64,000 nt of DNA from Microbacterium bovistercoris (GTDB lineage Bacteria > Actinomycetota > Actinomycetes > Actinomycetales > Microbacteriaceae): the NCBI RefSeq assembly GCF_003387575.1, contig NZ_QUAB01000041.1:1-64000 (forward strand), written 5' to 3'. Of this stretch, positions 52,065 to 61,868 are shown piece after piece. Under the pieces are notes generated by a model. That model was not told the DNA's origin. It saw only the letters and a list, made by a program, of their open reading frames with translations, and made no database searches. A program made the position numbers and the translations under genes. The number at the start of each line of letters is the position of its first letter. Position 1 is the first letter of the stretch.

Positions 52065-53804
52065 GTGGCATCCACCTCTCCGACCCGCCATGCGTGGCGG
52101 GTCCTTCTCGGCCTGCTCATCGTCACGGCGGTGCTGTTCAGCATCAACGCCGTCGGCGTGTTCCTCGGGAAGAGCTCGTGGGCGCCTGAGCTCGCGCTCG
52201 ACCTGCAGGGCGGCACGCAGATCATCCTGAGCGCGCAGACCGCCGACGGATCCGACCCGACGCAGGAGCAGCTCGACCAGGCCGCCGCCATCATCCGGCA
52301 GCGCGTCGACGCCTCGGGCGTCGGCGAGACCGACATCACGACAGAGGGCGGCCGCAACATCGTCGTCCAGATCCCCGGTGTCGCCGACGACGAGACCCGC
52401 CAGCGCATCGCGCAGAGCGCGCAGCTCGAGCTGCGCCCCGTGCTCGCGACCACGGATCCCGCCACCGAGTTCGTCGGCGAGGACGGCAAGAGCACGCCGT
52501 ACCCCACACCGAACGAGACGATGAACGCGACTCCGACGGCGACGCCGACGAACGGCAGTGATCTGTCCTGGGTCACCGAGAAGCTGCAGGCCGCGTTCCT
52601 CAGCTACGACTGCGCCAACCCGGAGAACGACCCGGCGACCGCCCCGAAGGACGAGCCGCTGGTGGCGTGCAGCGTCGACGGAACGGTCAAGTACCTGCTC
52701 GGACCGACAGCGCTCACCGGTACGGCGATCACCGATGCGCAGGCCGGTCGCGACCCGCAGTCGGGTCAGTGGATCGTTCAGCTGGAGATGGACGACAAGG
52801 GTACGAAGGCCTTCGCCGACGTCAGCCAGCGGCTGAACGAGTTCCGCATCCAGAACCAGAGCCCGCGCGACCAGTTCGCGTTCGTGCTGGACGGCAAAGT
52901 CATCTCCGCTCCGCAGATGCAGGCCGTCATCGCCAACGGAAAGCCCTCGATCTCGGGCAGCTTCACGCAGGAGACCTCGAAGGTTCTCGCCGATCAGCTG
53001 CGCTACGGCGCTCTGCCGCTGAGCTTCAAGGTCGAGAGCAACCAGTCGATCTCGGCGACGCTCGGCTCGCAGCAGCTGCAGATCGGTCTGATCACCGGAC
53101 TCATCGGCCTCGGCCTCGTGGCGATCTACTCGCTGCTCAGCTACCGCGCGCTGGGCTGGGTGATCATGGCCTCCATCGGCGTCATGGGCGTGCTGACCTA
53201 CATCATCATCTGCATCCTGGGCTGGCGCATGGGCTTCCGCCTGTCGCTGGCCGGTGTGGCGGGTCTGATCGTGTCGATCGGATTCACGGCCGACTCGTTC
53301 ATCGTCTACTTCGAACGAATCCGAGACGAGCTGCGCGACGGCAAGTCGATCACAGGAGCGGTGGAGGACGGCTGGAGCCGCGCGAAGCGGACGATCTACA
53401 TCTCGAAGTCGATCAACATCCTCGCCGCCGTCGTGCTGTACATCCTCGCGGATGCCACGGTGAAGGGCTTCGCGTTCACGCTGGGGCTCACCACGCTCAT
53501 CGACGTGTTCATCTTCGTGATCTTCACGCACCCGGTGATGCAGCTGCTCGCCCGCACGAAGTTCTTCGGCGGGGGCCACCCGCTGTCCGGACTCAACCCG
53601 GAGGAGCTCGGCGCGGTCTACCACGACCGCACGGAGTTCCGTCAGGTGCAGACCGCGTCCAGCGGAAAGGCCGCGCGCACCAAGGCGTCGCGCGGTGAAG
53701 CCGGGCGTCGCCAGACCATCGCCGAGCGCAAGCGTGCAGAGGCTCTCACCGGAGCGCCCGATGCCGGTGCCCCCGCAGAGTCCGGAAAGGACGGCGAAGC
53801 CTGA
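52065..53804 (+). CDS. secD: protein translocase subunit SecD
   Basis: Predicted 579 residues, GTG start. An N-terminal helix (VLLGLLIVTAVLFSINAVGVF) leads to the periplasmic-like domain with LALDLQGGTQIIL, then five C-terminal helices beginning LQIGLITGLIGLGLVAIYSLL and FTADSFIVYFERIRDELRDG. It uses proton flow with SecF to pull exported proteins. A Thr/Pro-rich insert near residue 155 and a long basic C-terminal tail are present. It shares one base with secF. Confidence 0.94.
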   Translation: MASTSPTRHAWRVLLGLLIVTAVLFSINAVGVFLGKSSWAPELALDLQGGTQIILSAQTADGSDPTQEQLDQAAAIIRQRVDASGVGETDITTEGGRNIVVQIPGVADDETRQRIAQSAQLELRPVLATTDPATEFVGEDGKSTPYPTPNETMNATPTATPTNGSDLSWVTEKLQAAFLSYDCANPENDPATAPKDEPLVACSVDGTVKYLLGPTALTGTAITDAQAGRDPQSGQWIVQLEMDDKGTKAFADVSQRLNEFRIQNQSPRDQFAFVLDGKVISAPQMQAVIANGKPSISGSFTQETSKVLADQLRYGALPLSFKVESNQSISATLGSQQLQIGLITGLIGLGLVAIYSLLSYRALGWVIMASIGVMGVLTYIIICILGWRMGFRLSLAGVAGLIVSIGFTADSFIVYFERIRDELRDGKSITGAVEDGWSRAKRTIYISKSINILAAVVLYILADATVKGFAFTLGLTTLIDVFIFVIFTHPVMQLLARTKFFGGGHPLSGLNPEELGAVYHDRTEFRQVQTASSGKAARTKASRGEAGRRQTIAERKRAEALTGAPDAGAPAESGKDGEA

Positions 53805-54793
53805 TGTTCTCCTTCAACGAGTTCGGCAACAAGCTCTACACCGGGAAGCTCTCGTTCCCGTTCGTCCAGAAGCGCAAGCTGTGGTTCATCATCGCCATCG
53901 CGCTGGTGGTCGGCTCCGCCCTGATGCTGATCGTGCGTCCGCCTCAGTTCTCGATCGAGTTCACCGGCGGCTCGCAGTTCGTCGTTCAGGCGCCCGCCAG
54001 CACGAACCAGGAGCTCGCGACCGAGGCTGTTCAGGCGGTCGTGCCGGAGGCCACCGCCAAGGTCGTGATCATCGCCGACACGGACGTGCGCGTCCAGACG
54101 TCGCAGATGACCGCGAAGCAGACGAACGAGGTCGCAGAGTCTCTGGCCGAGGCGTACGAGGTCCCGGTCGACCAGGTCAGCAAGTCGTTCATCGGCCCGG
54201 CCTGGGGTGAGGGCGTCACGCGCCAGTCGCTGTGGGGACTGGCGATCTTCCTCGCGCTGACCTTCCTGATCCTCGCGATCTACTTCCGCACCTGGAAGAT
54301 GTCGGCCGCCTCGATCATCGGTCTGCTGGACGTGCTCATCATCACGGTCGGTGTGTACGCCGTCGCCGGCTTCCAGATCTCGCCTGCGGCGGTGATCGGA
54401 TTCCTGACGATCCTCGCGTACTCGCTGTACGACACCACCGTCGTCTTCGACAAGGTGCGCGAGAACACCACGGAGGACGGCGAGACGATGGCTCGCACGT
54501 TCGGCGAGTCCGTGAACCTGGCCGTCAACCAGACCCTGGTGCGCTCGATCAACACGGCGATCATCGCCGCACTCCCGGTCGGCGCGATCCTGTTCATCGG
54601 TGCGTTCTGGCTGGGCGCGGAGACGCTAACCGACATCTCGCTGTCGATCTTCGTCGGCATCATCGTGGCCACGTACTCGACGCTGTTCGTCGCGGCTCCG
54701 CTGTACGCGTTCTTCCGTCAGAACGAGCCGGCGATCCTCGCCCACGACAAGAAGGTCCTGAAGGCGCGCGAGCGCGCCGTGCAGGCCGCCTGA
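53804..54793 (+). CDS. secF: protein translocase subunit SecF
   Basis: Predicted 329 residues, start overlapping the secD stop by one base (TGATG). Six membrane helices; FSIEFTGGSQFVVQAP, then VIGFLTILAYSLYDTTVVFDKVRENT and FIGAFWLGAETLTDISLSIFVGII. It forms the SecDF complex with SecD and YajC. A terminator follows. Confidence 0.95.
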   Translation: MFSFNEFGNKLYTGKLSFPFVQKRKLWFIIAIALVVGSALMLIVRPPQFSIEFTGGSQFVVQAPASTNQELATEAVQAVVPEATAKVVIIADTDVRVQTSQMTAKQTNEVAESLAEAYEVPVDQVSKSFIGPAWGEGVTRQSLWGLAIFLALTFLILAIYFRTWKMSAASIIGLLDVLIITVGVYAVAGFQISPAAVIGFLTILAYSLYDTTVVFDKVRENTTEDGETMARTFGESVNLAVNQTLVRSINTAIIAALPVGAILFIGAFWLGAETLTDISLSIFVGIIVATYSTLFVAAPLYAFFRQNEPAILAHDKKVLKARERAVQAA

Positions 54794-54809
54794 GCAACGC
54801 CTCTCGCAC

Positions 54810-54840
54810 ACGGGACCGCGGAGTCTCTCCGCGGTCCCGT
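54810..54840 (+). terminator. terminator after secF
   Basis: 14-base stem ACGGGACCGCGGAG (54810-54823), loop TCT, complement to 54840. The rel promoter hexamer TAGGAT (54847-54852) begins six bases later. Confidence 0.82.
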
Positions 54841-54875
54841 GCCGCGTAGGATGATCTGACCGGAGGTGTGAGCGT

Positions 54876-57125
54876 ATGGCGGACCCGCAGACGACGACGC
54901 AGAGCTCGAGTCTGCGCAGACTCGTGCCCCGGATCTTCTCGCGCGCTCCCCGGAACAACGACCTCGACAACCTCATCCGGACGGTGCGGGTCAATCATCC
55001 GCGCGGTGATCTGCCGATCATCGAACGGGCGTACACGGTCGCCAAGGAGAAGCACGAGGGGCAGCTGCGTCAGAGCGGTGAGCCGTACATCACGCATCCG
55101 ATGGCCGTCGCCCAGATCCTGGCCGAGCTCGGGCTGGGTCCGCGCGCCGTCGCCGCCGCGCTGCTGCACGACACCGTCGAAGACACCGGATACCCGCTGA
55201 GCGAGCTGCAGGAGACGTTCGGCGACGAGGTCGCGATGCTCGTCGACGGCGTCACCAAGCTCGACAAGGTCAAGTACGGCGAGAGCGCGCAGGCCGAGAC
55301 GGTCCGCAAGATGATCGTCGCGATGTCCAAGGACATCCGGGTGCTGCTCATCAAACTCGCCGACCGGCTGCACAACGCCCGCACCTGGGGCTTCGTACCG
55401 CCCGAGAAGGCGGCGAAGAAGGCCAAGGAGACCCTCGAGATCTACGCGCCGCTCGCGCATCGCCTGGGTATCCAGACGATCAAGAGCGAGCTGGAGGACC
55501 TCTCGTTCGCCGTGCTGCATCCGAAGATCTACGCGGAGATCTCCAGCCTGATCACGCAGCGCACCCCGCAGCGCGAGAAGTACCTGCAGCAGGTCATAGA
55601 GGCGATCGACGAGGATCTGCGCGATCTGCGCATCCGAGGCAAGGTGGTCGGACGTCCGAAGCAGCTGTACTCGGTCTATCAGAAGATGGTCGTGCGCGGT
55701 CGCGAGTTCGACGACATCTACGACCTCATCGGCATCCGCGTGCTGGTCGGCTCCGTGCGCGACTGCTACGCCGTGCTCGGCGCGATCCACGCTCGATGGA
55801 CCCCGCTGCCCGGCCGGTTCAAGGATTACATCGCCACTCCGAAGTTCAACCTCTACCAGTCGCTGCACACGACGGTGATCGGCCCCAGCGGCCGCACCGT
55901 CGAGATCCAGATCCGCACGCACGAGATGCACCAGCAGGCGGAATTCGGCGTCGCCGCGCACTGGATGTACAAGGAGCGGATGAACGGCGGCAAGCCCGAC
56001 GGCAAGCCGATGGACACCGACATGGCCTGGCTCGCGCACATATCGGACTGGCAGGCCGAGACGGCCGACCCGAGCGAGTTCCTCGACTCCCTCCGCTTCG
56101 AGATCGGAGCCAAGGAGGTCTACGTCTTCACCCCGAAGGGCCGGGTGATCGGCCTGCCGGCCGGCGGGACCCCGGTGGACTTCGCCTACGCCGTGCACAC
56201 CGAGATCGGCCACCGCACGATGGGCGCGAAGGTGAACGGCCGTCTGGTCCCGCTGGAGACCGAGCTGCACAGCGGCGACGTCGTCGAGGTGTTCACGTCG
56301 AAGAACCCGGATGCCGGGCCGAGCCAGGACTGGCTGACCTTCGTCAAGAGCACGCGCGCCCGCAACAAGATCCGCGGCTGGTTCACCAAGGAGCGCCGCG
56401 AGGAGGCGATCGAACAGGGCAAGGAGGCCATCGCGCGCGCGATGCGGAAGCAGAACCTTCCGCTGCAGCGCCTGATGAGCCAGGACTCCTTCGCGCAGGT
56501 CGCCCAGCAGCTGCGCTACGAGGACGTCTCCGCCCTGTACGCGGCCGTCGGCGAGGGCCACATCTCGACCCAGCACGTGCTGGAGAAGGTCACTGCTCTG
56601 GTCGGCGCCGAGGACACCTCGACTGGCGCCATCGATCTTCCCGGTCGCGTGCCGACGAAGGAGCCCCGCGGCGGGGACTCCGGTGTGCTGGTGCGCGGCG
56701 CGAACGACATCCTGGTCAAGCTGGCGCGCTGCTGCACGCCGGTGCCGGGTGACCCCATCGTGGGCTTCGTGACGCGGGGGAGTGGCGTCTCGGTGCACCG
56801 CGCCGACTGCGTGAACGTGAAGGCGCTCAGCGCCGACCCGGCGCGCTTCGTCGACGTGGAGTGGGCGCCGACCACGAAGAGCGTGTTCCGCGTGCAGATC
56901 CAGGTCGAGGCGCTCGACCGCTCCGGTCTGCTGTCCGATGTCACGCGGGTGCTCAGCGAGCACCATGTGAACATCCTCTCGGCGACGGTCACGACCACCG
57001 ACGAGCGACTCGCGCTGAGCCGCTTCGTGTTCGAGATGGGCGACGCCGTGCACCTGGACCGGGTTCTGAACGCCGTCCGTCGCATCGATGCGGTGTACGA
57101 CGTCTACCGCGTCACCACGTCCTGA
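54876..57125 (+). CDS. rel: bifunctional (p)ppGpp synthetase/hydrolase
   Basis: Predicted 749 residues. The hydrolase domain has H98-D99 in LLHDTVEDTGYPL and LIKLADRLHNARTW; the synthetase region has DIYDLIGIRVLVG and FKDYIATPKFNLYQSLHTTVIG; a TGS domain has VYVFTPKGRVIGLPAGGTPVDFAYAVH; the end is an ACT domain. Actinobacteria use one such enzyme to make and break the stringent alarmone. Position after secF matches the conserved order, although apt is missing between. The 3' end overlaps the next gene by 22 bases. Confidence 0.96.
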   Translation: MADPQTTTQSSSLRRLVPRIFSRAPRNNDLDNLIRTVRVNHPRGDLPIIERAYTVAKEKHEGQLRQSGEPYITHPMAVAQILAELGLGPRAVAAALLHDTVEDTGYPLSELQETFGDEVAMLVDGVTKLDKVKYGESAQAETVRKMIVAMSKDIRVLLIKLADRLHNARTWGFVPPEKAAKKAKETLEIYAPLAHRLGIQTIKSELEDLSFAVLHPKIYAEISSLITQRTPQREKYLQQVIEAIDEDLRDLRIRGKVVGRPKQLYSVYQKMVVRGREFDDIYDLIGIRVLVGSVRDCYAVLGAIHARWTPLPGRFKDYIATPKFNLYQSLHTTVIGPSGRTVEIQIRTHEMHQQAEFGVAAHWMYKERMNGGKPDGKPMDTDMAWLAHISDWQAETADPSEFLDSLRFEIGAKEVYVFTPKGRVIGLPAGGTPVDFAYAVHTEIGHRTMGAKVNGRLVPLETELHSGDVVEVFTSKNPDAGPSQDWLTFVKSTRARNKIRGWFTKERREEAIEQGKEAIARAMRKQNLPLQRLMSQDSFAQVAQQLRYEDVSALYAAVGEGHISTQHVLEKVTALVGAEDTSTGAIDLPGRVPTKEPRGGDSGVLVRGANDILVKLARCCTPVPGDPIVGFVTRGSGVSVHRADCVNVKALSADPARFVDVEWAPTTKSVFRVQIQVEALDRSGLLSDVTRVLSEHHVNILSATVTTTDERLALSRFVFEMGDAVHLDRVLNAVRRIDAVYDVYRVTTS

Positions 57126-57664
57126 TCGATCAGTCCGGACAGGAGCTCCAGGGCCTGTCGTCTGCCCGGAGTGCGGGATCGGGCAGCTAACGCCTCATGG
57201 GTGCGCGCAGCCAGCCCGGGGGAGATCTCGACGAGTGCGCGCAGCCACTCCGCGCTCTCGGGATCGCGGCCGGCGGCGGACGCGAGGGACATCGCCACGA
57301 CCTCCGCGCTCGCGACCGGGACACCTGCGAGCCACAGCGTCTGCGCGGGTGCCAGCGCGGCCTGGTGCGTGACGATCCTGGCTCCCGGGCGCAGCCGCGG
57401 GGTGCCGGGAGACGCTCGGCACACGTGGTGTCGTGCGGGAGGCAGGTCGCCGGCGCCGTGCACCCAGGCGGCGCTGGGACCGCACAGCGCGCCGCCCGGA
57501 GGGATCAGGACGGACAGCGACAGCGCCCGCGCCTCGGGGCCCTCGACGGTGTCGGCCGGCAGGAATCCCTCGCCGACCTCGACGACATGGCCGTCAAGGC
57601 GGGCGGCGCCGAGTTCGGTGAGGCTGAGCCTGTCGCCCGGCAGATAGACGAGAGCGGGATGCAC
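57104..57664 (-). CDS. hypothetical protein, possibly related to AbiEi antitoxin-domain proteins
   Basis: Predicted 186 residues from the GTG at 57664. It has LTELGAARLDGHVVEVGEGFLP, LCGPSAAWVHGAGDLPP and PESAEWLRALVEISPGLAARTHEALA, in the style of actinobacterial proteins with an AbiEi-like DNA-binding region, but without a clear endonuclease or toxin partner. I am not certain of the family. It lies convergent to rel and downstream of a terminator. Confidence 0.5.
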   Translation of the reverse strand: MHPALVYLPGDRLSLTELGAARLDGHVVEVGEGFLPADTVEGPEARALSLSVLIPPGGALCGPSAAWVHGAGDLPPARHHVCRASPGTPRLRPGARIVTHQAALAPAQTLWLAGVPVASAEVVAMSLASAAGRDPESAEWLRALVEISPGLAARTHEALAARSRTPGRRQALELLSGLIDQDVVTR

Positions 57665-57669
57665 CCTGA

Positions 57670-57716
57670 CAGTCTGATGCCGGTGTCCCCGCGAAGGGGG
57701 CACCGGCATCAGACTG
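57670..57716. terminator. terminator between the DUF349 gene and 57664
   Basis: A 21-base stem with a single G-T wobble: CAGTCTGATGCCGGTGTCCCC (57670-57690) and its complement ending at 57716, loop GCGAA. It follows the DUF349 stop in the minus direction and is one of the strongest hairpins in the window. Confidence 0.82.
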
Positions 57717-57734
57717 TGGATAAGATCCGTCGGC

Positions 57735-59111
57735 TCAGCCGCCGAGTGCGTTCAGCCAGGCGCGGCGAGCCTCGAGGGCGTCCTTCGCGTCCTTGGCGGC
57801 CTTCGCGTTGCCGGCGGCCTCCGCGGCGGCCAGCTCCGACTCGAGCTTCTCGATGGCCTCGAGCAGCTGCGAGCTCAGGTCGTTCGCCCGAGCCTTGGTC
57901 TCGGGGTTGTTGCGCTTCCAGTCGACGTCCTCGCGACCCTTGAGCGCCTGCTCGATGCTGCGCAGCTTGTCGTCGAGGGCACGTTCCTTGTCGCGCGGGA
58001 AGATGCGGCCGATCTCGTCCCACTGCCGCTGGATGCGGGTGAGCAGGGCACGCGCCTTCTTGATGTCCGGCTCGTCGGCCACGGCCTTCGCCTCGACGAG
58101 CAGTGCCTCGCGCGCCTCGATCTTCGGCGCCGAATCCGCCTCTTCCGCGGCAGCCTGCTCGGCGCGCGCCTGGTAGAGCGCATCGCCGGCGGCCTTGAAC
58201 TTCGCCCAGAGCGCATCGTCGGCCTTGCGTCCGGCGCGACCGGCGGCCTTCCACTCGTCGAGCAGGCCGCGGTACGCGGGGATGCCGTCGACGCCGCGCG
58301 GCGCGAGCGCCTCGGCGCGCTCGACCAGGCGGGTCTTGGCGTCGCGGGCGACCCGGTGCGTGTCGTCCAGCTCGGAGAAGTAGGCGCGACGCGCCTTGTC
58401 GACGGTGGAGCGCGCGTCGCGGAATCGCTTCCACAGCTGCTGTGCGGTGCCCTTCGGCAGGCGCGGCCCGGTCTGCTGGTGCGCCTGCCACTTGTCGAAC
58501 AGGGCCGTCATGTCGGCGGTGACCTGCTTCCACTGCACCTTCGACAGGTCGAGCGAGGCGATCCGCTCCGCCTCCTCGACGATGGCCGTGCGCTCGACGA
58601 TCGCGGCGTCGACGGCCTCCTTGGCCGCCTGCGCCTCCTGGGCCGAGGCCTCGGAGAGCGACTCGAGCAGGGCGTCGACTCGGGCGCGGAGCCCGGCGAG
58701 ATCGCCCACCGCAGCGGCATCCGTCAGCTCGCCGACGATGTGCTTCGCCTGCTTGGAGAGATCGGCGGCGGAGGCCTCGCCGGTCTGGACGCGCTTCTCG
58801 AGAGTGGTGACCTTGACGGCGATGTCGTCGAACTTGCGGGCGAAGTAGGCGAGCGCCTCTTCGGGGGTGCCATCGGGGTACTGGCCGACCGCGCGCCAGG
58901 TGTCGCCCTCGCGCACCTCCACCGTGCCGTCCTCGGAGACCCGGCCCCACTTGGCGATCTCCTCCGGGGAGGACGTCGGGGCGACCGGCGCAGGAGCAAC
59001 GGACGCTGCCTGAGCGGGCAGCTTGCGCGGCATGGGCACGGGGCGTGGCCCCGGAACGGCCGGGGGAGCGGGGACAGGGGGAGTCGGCTTCGAGGGCTCG
59101 GTGGCAGACAC
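57735..59111 (-). CDS. DUF349 repeat protein
   Basis: Predicted 458 residues. A Pro/Ala-rich N-terminal region (about 50 residues) leads to three or four DUF349 helical repeats, seen as LWKRFRDARSTVDKARRAYFSELD, DEWKAAGRAGRKADDALWAKFKAAGDALY and LLTRIQRQWDEIGRIFPRDKERALDDKL, rich in Lys/Glu/Ala and likely coiled coil. The function is not established; a place next to rel is common in actinobacteria. The 186-base gap upstream contains the nirB control region. Confidence 0.9.
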   Translation of the reverse strand: MSATEPSKPTPPVPAPPAVPGPRPVPMPRKLPAQAASVAPAPVAPTSSPEEIAKWGRVSEDGTVEVREGDTWRAVGQYPDGTPEEALAYFARKFDDIAVKVTTLEKRVQTGEASAADLSKQAKHIVGELTDAAAVGDLAGLRARVDALLESLSEASAQEAQAAKEAVDAAIVERTAIVEEAERIASLDLSKVQWKQVTADMTALFDKWQAHQQTGPRLPKGTAQQLWKRFRDARSTVDKARRAYFSELDDTHRVARDAKTRLVERAEALAPRGVDGIPAYRGLLDEWKAAGRAGRKADDALWAKFKAAGDALYQARAEQAAAEEADSAPKIEAREALLVEAKAVADEPDIKKARALLTRIQRQWDEIGRIFPRDKERALDDKLRSIEQALKGREDVDWKRNNPETKARANDLSSQLLEAIEKLESELAAAEAAGNAKAAKDAKDALEARRAWLNALGG

Positions 59112-59214
59112 GATGTTTCTCCTTGCGCGGATGACCGCGGGAGTGGGAAAGGACGAGGTTCAGCCTAGTACGAGAGCGCGGTGCGGGCGGTGCCGGAAAG
59201 CTCTCACAACGACC

Positions 59215-59274
59215 GTTACCGTTCTGTGAGCAGATCGTTCGATCGAGGTAACACGGGGCGGACTTCCGGGAAAC
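59215..59274 (+). promoter_or_regulatory. GlnR-like operator array upstream of nirB
   Basis: Pentamers in register every 11 bases: GTTAC (59215), GTGAG (59226), GTTCG (59237), GTAAC (59248), CGGAC (59259), GAAAC (59270). GTNAC-N6-GAAAC with 11-base spacing is the GlnR consensus, and nirB is a known GlnR target in Streptomyces. The two end pairs are good matches; the inner ones are weaker. This suggests strong nitrogen-limitation control of nitrite assimilation. Confidence 0.65.
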
Positions 59275-59284
59275 ACGGGCTCCC

Positions 59285-59290
59285 TATCGT
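59285..59290 (+). promoter_or_regulatory. -10 element of nirB, leaderless layout
   Basis: TATCGT lies seven bases before the nirB ATG at 59298, with no ribosome binding site between. Transcription would start at the A of ATG. No -35 is visible, which suits activation by a factor bound at the array just upstream. Confidence 0.55.
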
Positions 59291-59297
59291 CGCCGAC

Positions 59298-61868
59298 ATG
59301 GACCGCACAGCAACGGAGATCGTCGTCGTCGGCGCGGGAATGGTCGCGCACCGATTCGTGGAGAGCCTGCTCAGCCGCGCGCAGCCCGAGCTGCGCGTGA
59401 CGGTGTTCGGGGAGGAAGGACGTGCGCCGTACGACAGGGTCGGACTCAGCGGCTTCTTCTCCGGCGCGAGCGACGACGACCTCCGTCTGGATCCTTCCGT
59501 GTTCGACGACGACCGCGTGCAGCTGCACTCCGGCGACCCTGTGGTGCGCATCGACCGTGCCGCGCGGACGGTCGCCACGAGCTCCGGCCGCATCGCCCGC
59601 TATGACTCCCTGATCCTCGCGACCGGGTCGTATGCCGCGCGCGTCCCGGTCGACGGGGCAGAGCTGCCCGGCTGCTTCGTCTACCGCACCCTCGACGATG
59701 TGAAGGCCCTGAAGCAGTACGTCGAGGACCGTGGACGGACGCTGGGCAGGCCGCTGCGCGGTGCCGTCGTCGGCGGCGGACTGCTGGGTCTCGAGGCGGC
59801 GGGAGCGCTGCAGGGCATGGATGTGGATGCCACGGTCGTGCAGTACTCGGATCGGCTCATGTCCCAGCAGCTGGACGCCGCGGGCGGCGGCATGCTGCGC
59901 AGGCTGCTCGAGTCGCGCGGACTGTCCGTGCGCACGGAGTCGCGCACGGCCCGGCTGGACGCCGACGAGCACGGCGCCGTCGCCGGGCTGGTGTTCGACG
60001 ACGGCGGGATCCATGCTGCGGATGTCGTCGTGTTCGCGGTCGGCGTGCGCCCCCGTGACGAGCTGGCTCACGACGCAGGTCTCGTGCTCGATCCGCGCGG
60101 CGGCGTCAGGATCGACGCGAGCTGCACGACGAGCGATCCGGACATCCTCGCGATCGGTGAGGTCGCCAGCCACGACGGCCGCTGTGTCGGCCTGGTCGCC
60201 CCCGGATACGCGATGGCCGAGGTCGCGGCCACCAGGCTGCTCGGCGGCGAGGCGGCGTTCCCCGGCTACGACGACTCGTCGAAGCTGAAGCTCTCGGGCG
60301 TCGACGTGGCGAGCTTCGGCGACGCGATGGCGACGGCGCCGGACGCGCTGGAGGTCGTCTACGCCGACGCGATCGCGGGCGTCTACAAGAAGCTCGTACT
60401 GTCCGACGACGCGCAGACGCTGCTCGGCGGCATCCTGGTCGGCGATGCGTCGGCCTACGGCGCCCTCCGGCCGCTGGTCGGCGCCCGGCTCGGTGCCGAT
60501 CCTGCAGCGTATCTGCTGCCGGAGGGCGCGGGGGAGATGCCCGAGGGGCAGCTGCCCGATGCGGCCGTGGTGTGCTCGTGCTCGAACGTGAGCGCCGGGC
60601 GCATCCGGCAGGCGGTGCATGAGGAGGGCTGCGCGGATGCTGCGTCCGTCAAGGCATGCACCAAGGCGGGCGCGACCTGCGGCTCCTGCGTGCTCATGGT
60701 CAAGAAGGTCGTCGACCAGGAGCTCGCCGGACTCGGCAGGGCGGTGTCGAACGCGCTGTGCGAGCACTTCGACATGTCGCGCCGGCAGCTGTTCGACGCG
60801 GTGCAGGTCACCGGGCTCAGCACCTTCAGCGCGATCGTGGAGCGCTTCGGGCGCGGACGCGGCTGCGACATCTGCAAGCCGGTCATCGCCAGCATCCTGT
60901 CGGTGCTGGTGGGTGCCCATGTGCTCGAGGGCGAGAGCGCGACGCTGCAGGACACCAACGATCACGTCATGGCCAACATGCAGAAGGACGGCACCTACTC
61001 GGTCGTGCCGCGGATGCCGGGCGGCGAGGTGACCCCGGACGGCCTGCTCGCGATCGGGGCGATCGCGAAGGACTTCGGGCTGTACACGAAGATCACGGGT
61101 GGCCAGCGGATCGACATGTTCGGCGCACGCCTCGAGCAGCTGCCGCTGATCTGGGGCCGGCTGGTCGAGGCCGGCTTCGAGTCCGGTCACGCCTACGGCA
61201 AGTCGCTGCGCACGGTGAAGTCCTGCGTCGGGTCGACCTGGTGCAGGTACGGGCTGCTCGACTCCGTGGGCATGGCCGTGCAGCTCGAACTGCGCTACCG
61301 GGGTCTGCGCGCACCGCACAAGCTCAAGCTGGGAGTCTCCGGCTGCGCACGCGAGTGCGCCGAGGCCCGGGGCAAGGATGTCGGGGTCATCGCCACCGAG
61401 ACCGGGTGGAACATGTACGTCGGAGGCAACGGCGGCTTCTCGCCGAAACACGCGCGCCTCCTGGCCTCCGGCCTGGACGACGCCGGGCTGATCCGGGCGA
61501 TCGACCGGTTCTTCATGTACTACATCCGCACCGCGGATCGACTGCAGCGCACCGCCCCCTGGCTCGACGACCTCGAAGGCGGTCTGGACGGCCTGCGCGA
61601 GGTCGTCTTCGAGGACTCGCTGGGCATCTGCGCCGACCTCGACGCCGCGATGGCGCAGCACGTGGACCGGTACGAGGACGAGTGGGCGGCCACGCTGCGG
61701 GATCCCGAGAAGCTGGCGCGGTTCCACTCCTTCATCAATGCCGCCGACACCCCCGACCCCTCGCTCGCGTACGTCGCCGAGCGCGGGCAGATCCGTCCCG
61801 CAACATCCGAAGAGCGGCGAGAGGGCCACGTCCTGATCGCCGGAACCACACTGGAGGTACGTCGATGA
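59298..61868 (+). CDS. nirB: assimilatory nitrite reductase [NAD(P)H], large subunit
   Basis: Predicted 856 residues. The N-terminal FAD-dependent pyridine nucleotide domain has EIVVVGAGMVAHRF; AVVCSCSNVSAGRI with the BFD-like [2Fe-2S] cysteines follows near residue 425; the siroheme domain has KSCVGSTWCRYG and LGVSGCARECAEARGKDVGVIATETGW, whose cysteines hold the siroheme-[4Fe-4S] centre. It reduces nitrite to ammonia in the cytoplasm. nirD, cobA and the HemD-like gene follow with 4-base overlaps. Confidence 0.95.
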   Translation: MDRTATEIVVVGAGMVAHRFVESLLSRAQPELRVTVFGEEGRAPYDRVGLSGFFSGASDDDLRLDPSVFDDDRVQLHSGDPVVRIDRAARTVATSSGRIARYDSLILATGSYAARVPVDGAELPGCFVYRTLDDVKALKQYVEDRGRTLGRPLRGAVVGGGLLGLEAAGALQGMDVDATVVQYSDRLMSQQLDAAGGGMLRRLLESRGLSVRTESRTARLDADEHGAVAGLVFDDGGIHAADVVVFAVGVRPRDELAHDAGLVLDPRGGVRIDASCTTSDPDILAIGEVASHDGRCVGLVAPGYAMAEVAATRLLGGEAAFPGYDDSSKLKLSGVDVASFGDAMATAPDALEVVYADAIAGVYKKLVLSDDAQTLLGGILVGDASAYGALRPLVGARLGADPAAYLLPEGAGEMPEGQLPDAAVVCSCSNVSAGRIRQAVHEEGCADAASVKACTKAGATCGSCVLMVKKVVDQELAGLGRAVSNALCEHFDMSRRQLFDAVQVTGLSTFSAIVERFGRGRGCDICKPVIASILSVLVGAHVLEGESATLQDTNDHVMANMQKDGTYSVVPRMPGGEVTPDGLLAIGAIAKDFGLYTKITGGQRIDMFGARLEQLPLIWGRLVEAGFESGHAYGKSLRTVKSCVGSTWCRYGLLDSVGMAVQLELRYRGLRAPHKLKLGVSGCARECAEARGKDVGVIATETGWNMYVGGNGGFSPKHARLLASGLDDAGLIRAIDRFFMYYIRTADRLQRTAPWLDDLEGGLDGLREVVFEDSLGICADLDAAMAQHVDRYEDEWAATLRDPEKLARFHSFINAADTPDPSLAYVAERGQIRPATSEERREGHVLIAGTTLEVRR

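Noticed and set aside
54660..57053. A 797-codon open frame on the minus strand opposite rel
   Set aside because: Same reason: rel has all its catalytic motifs and the antisense frame has none.
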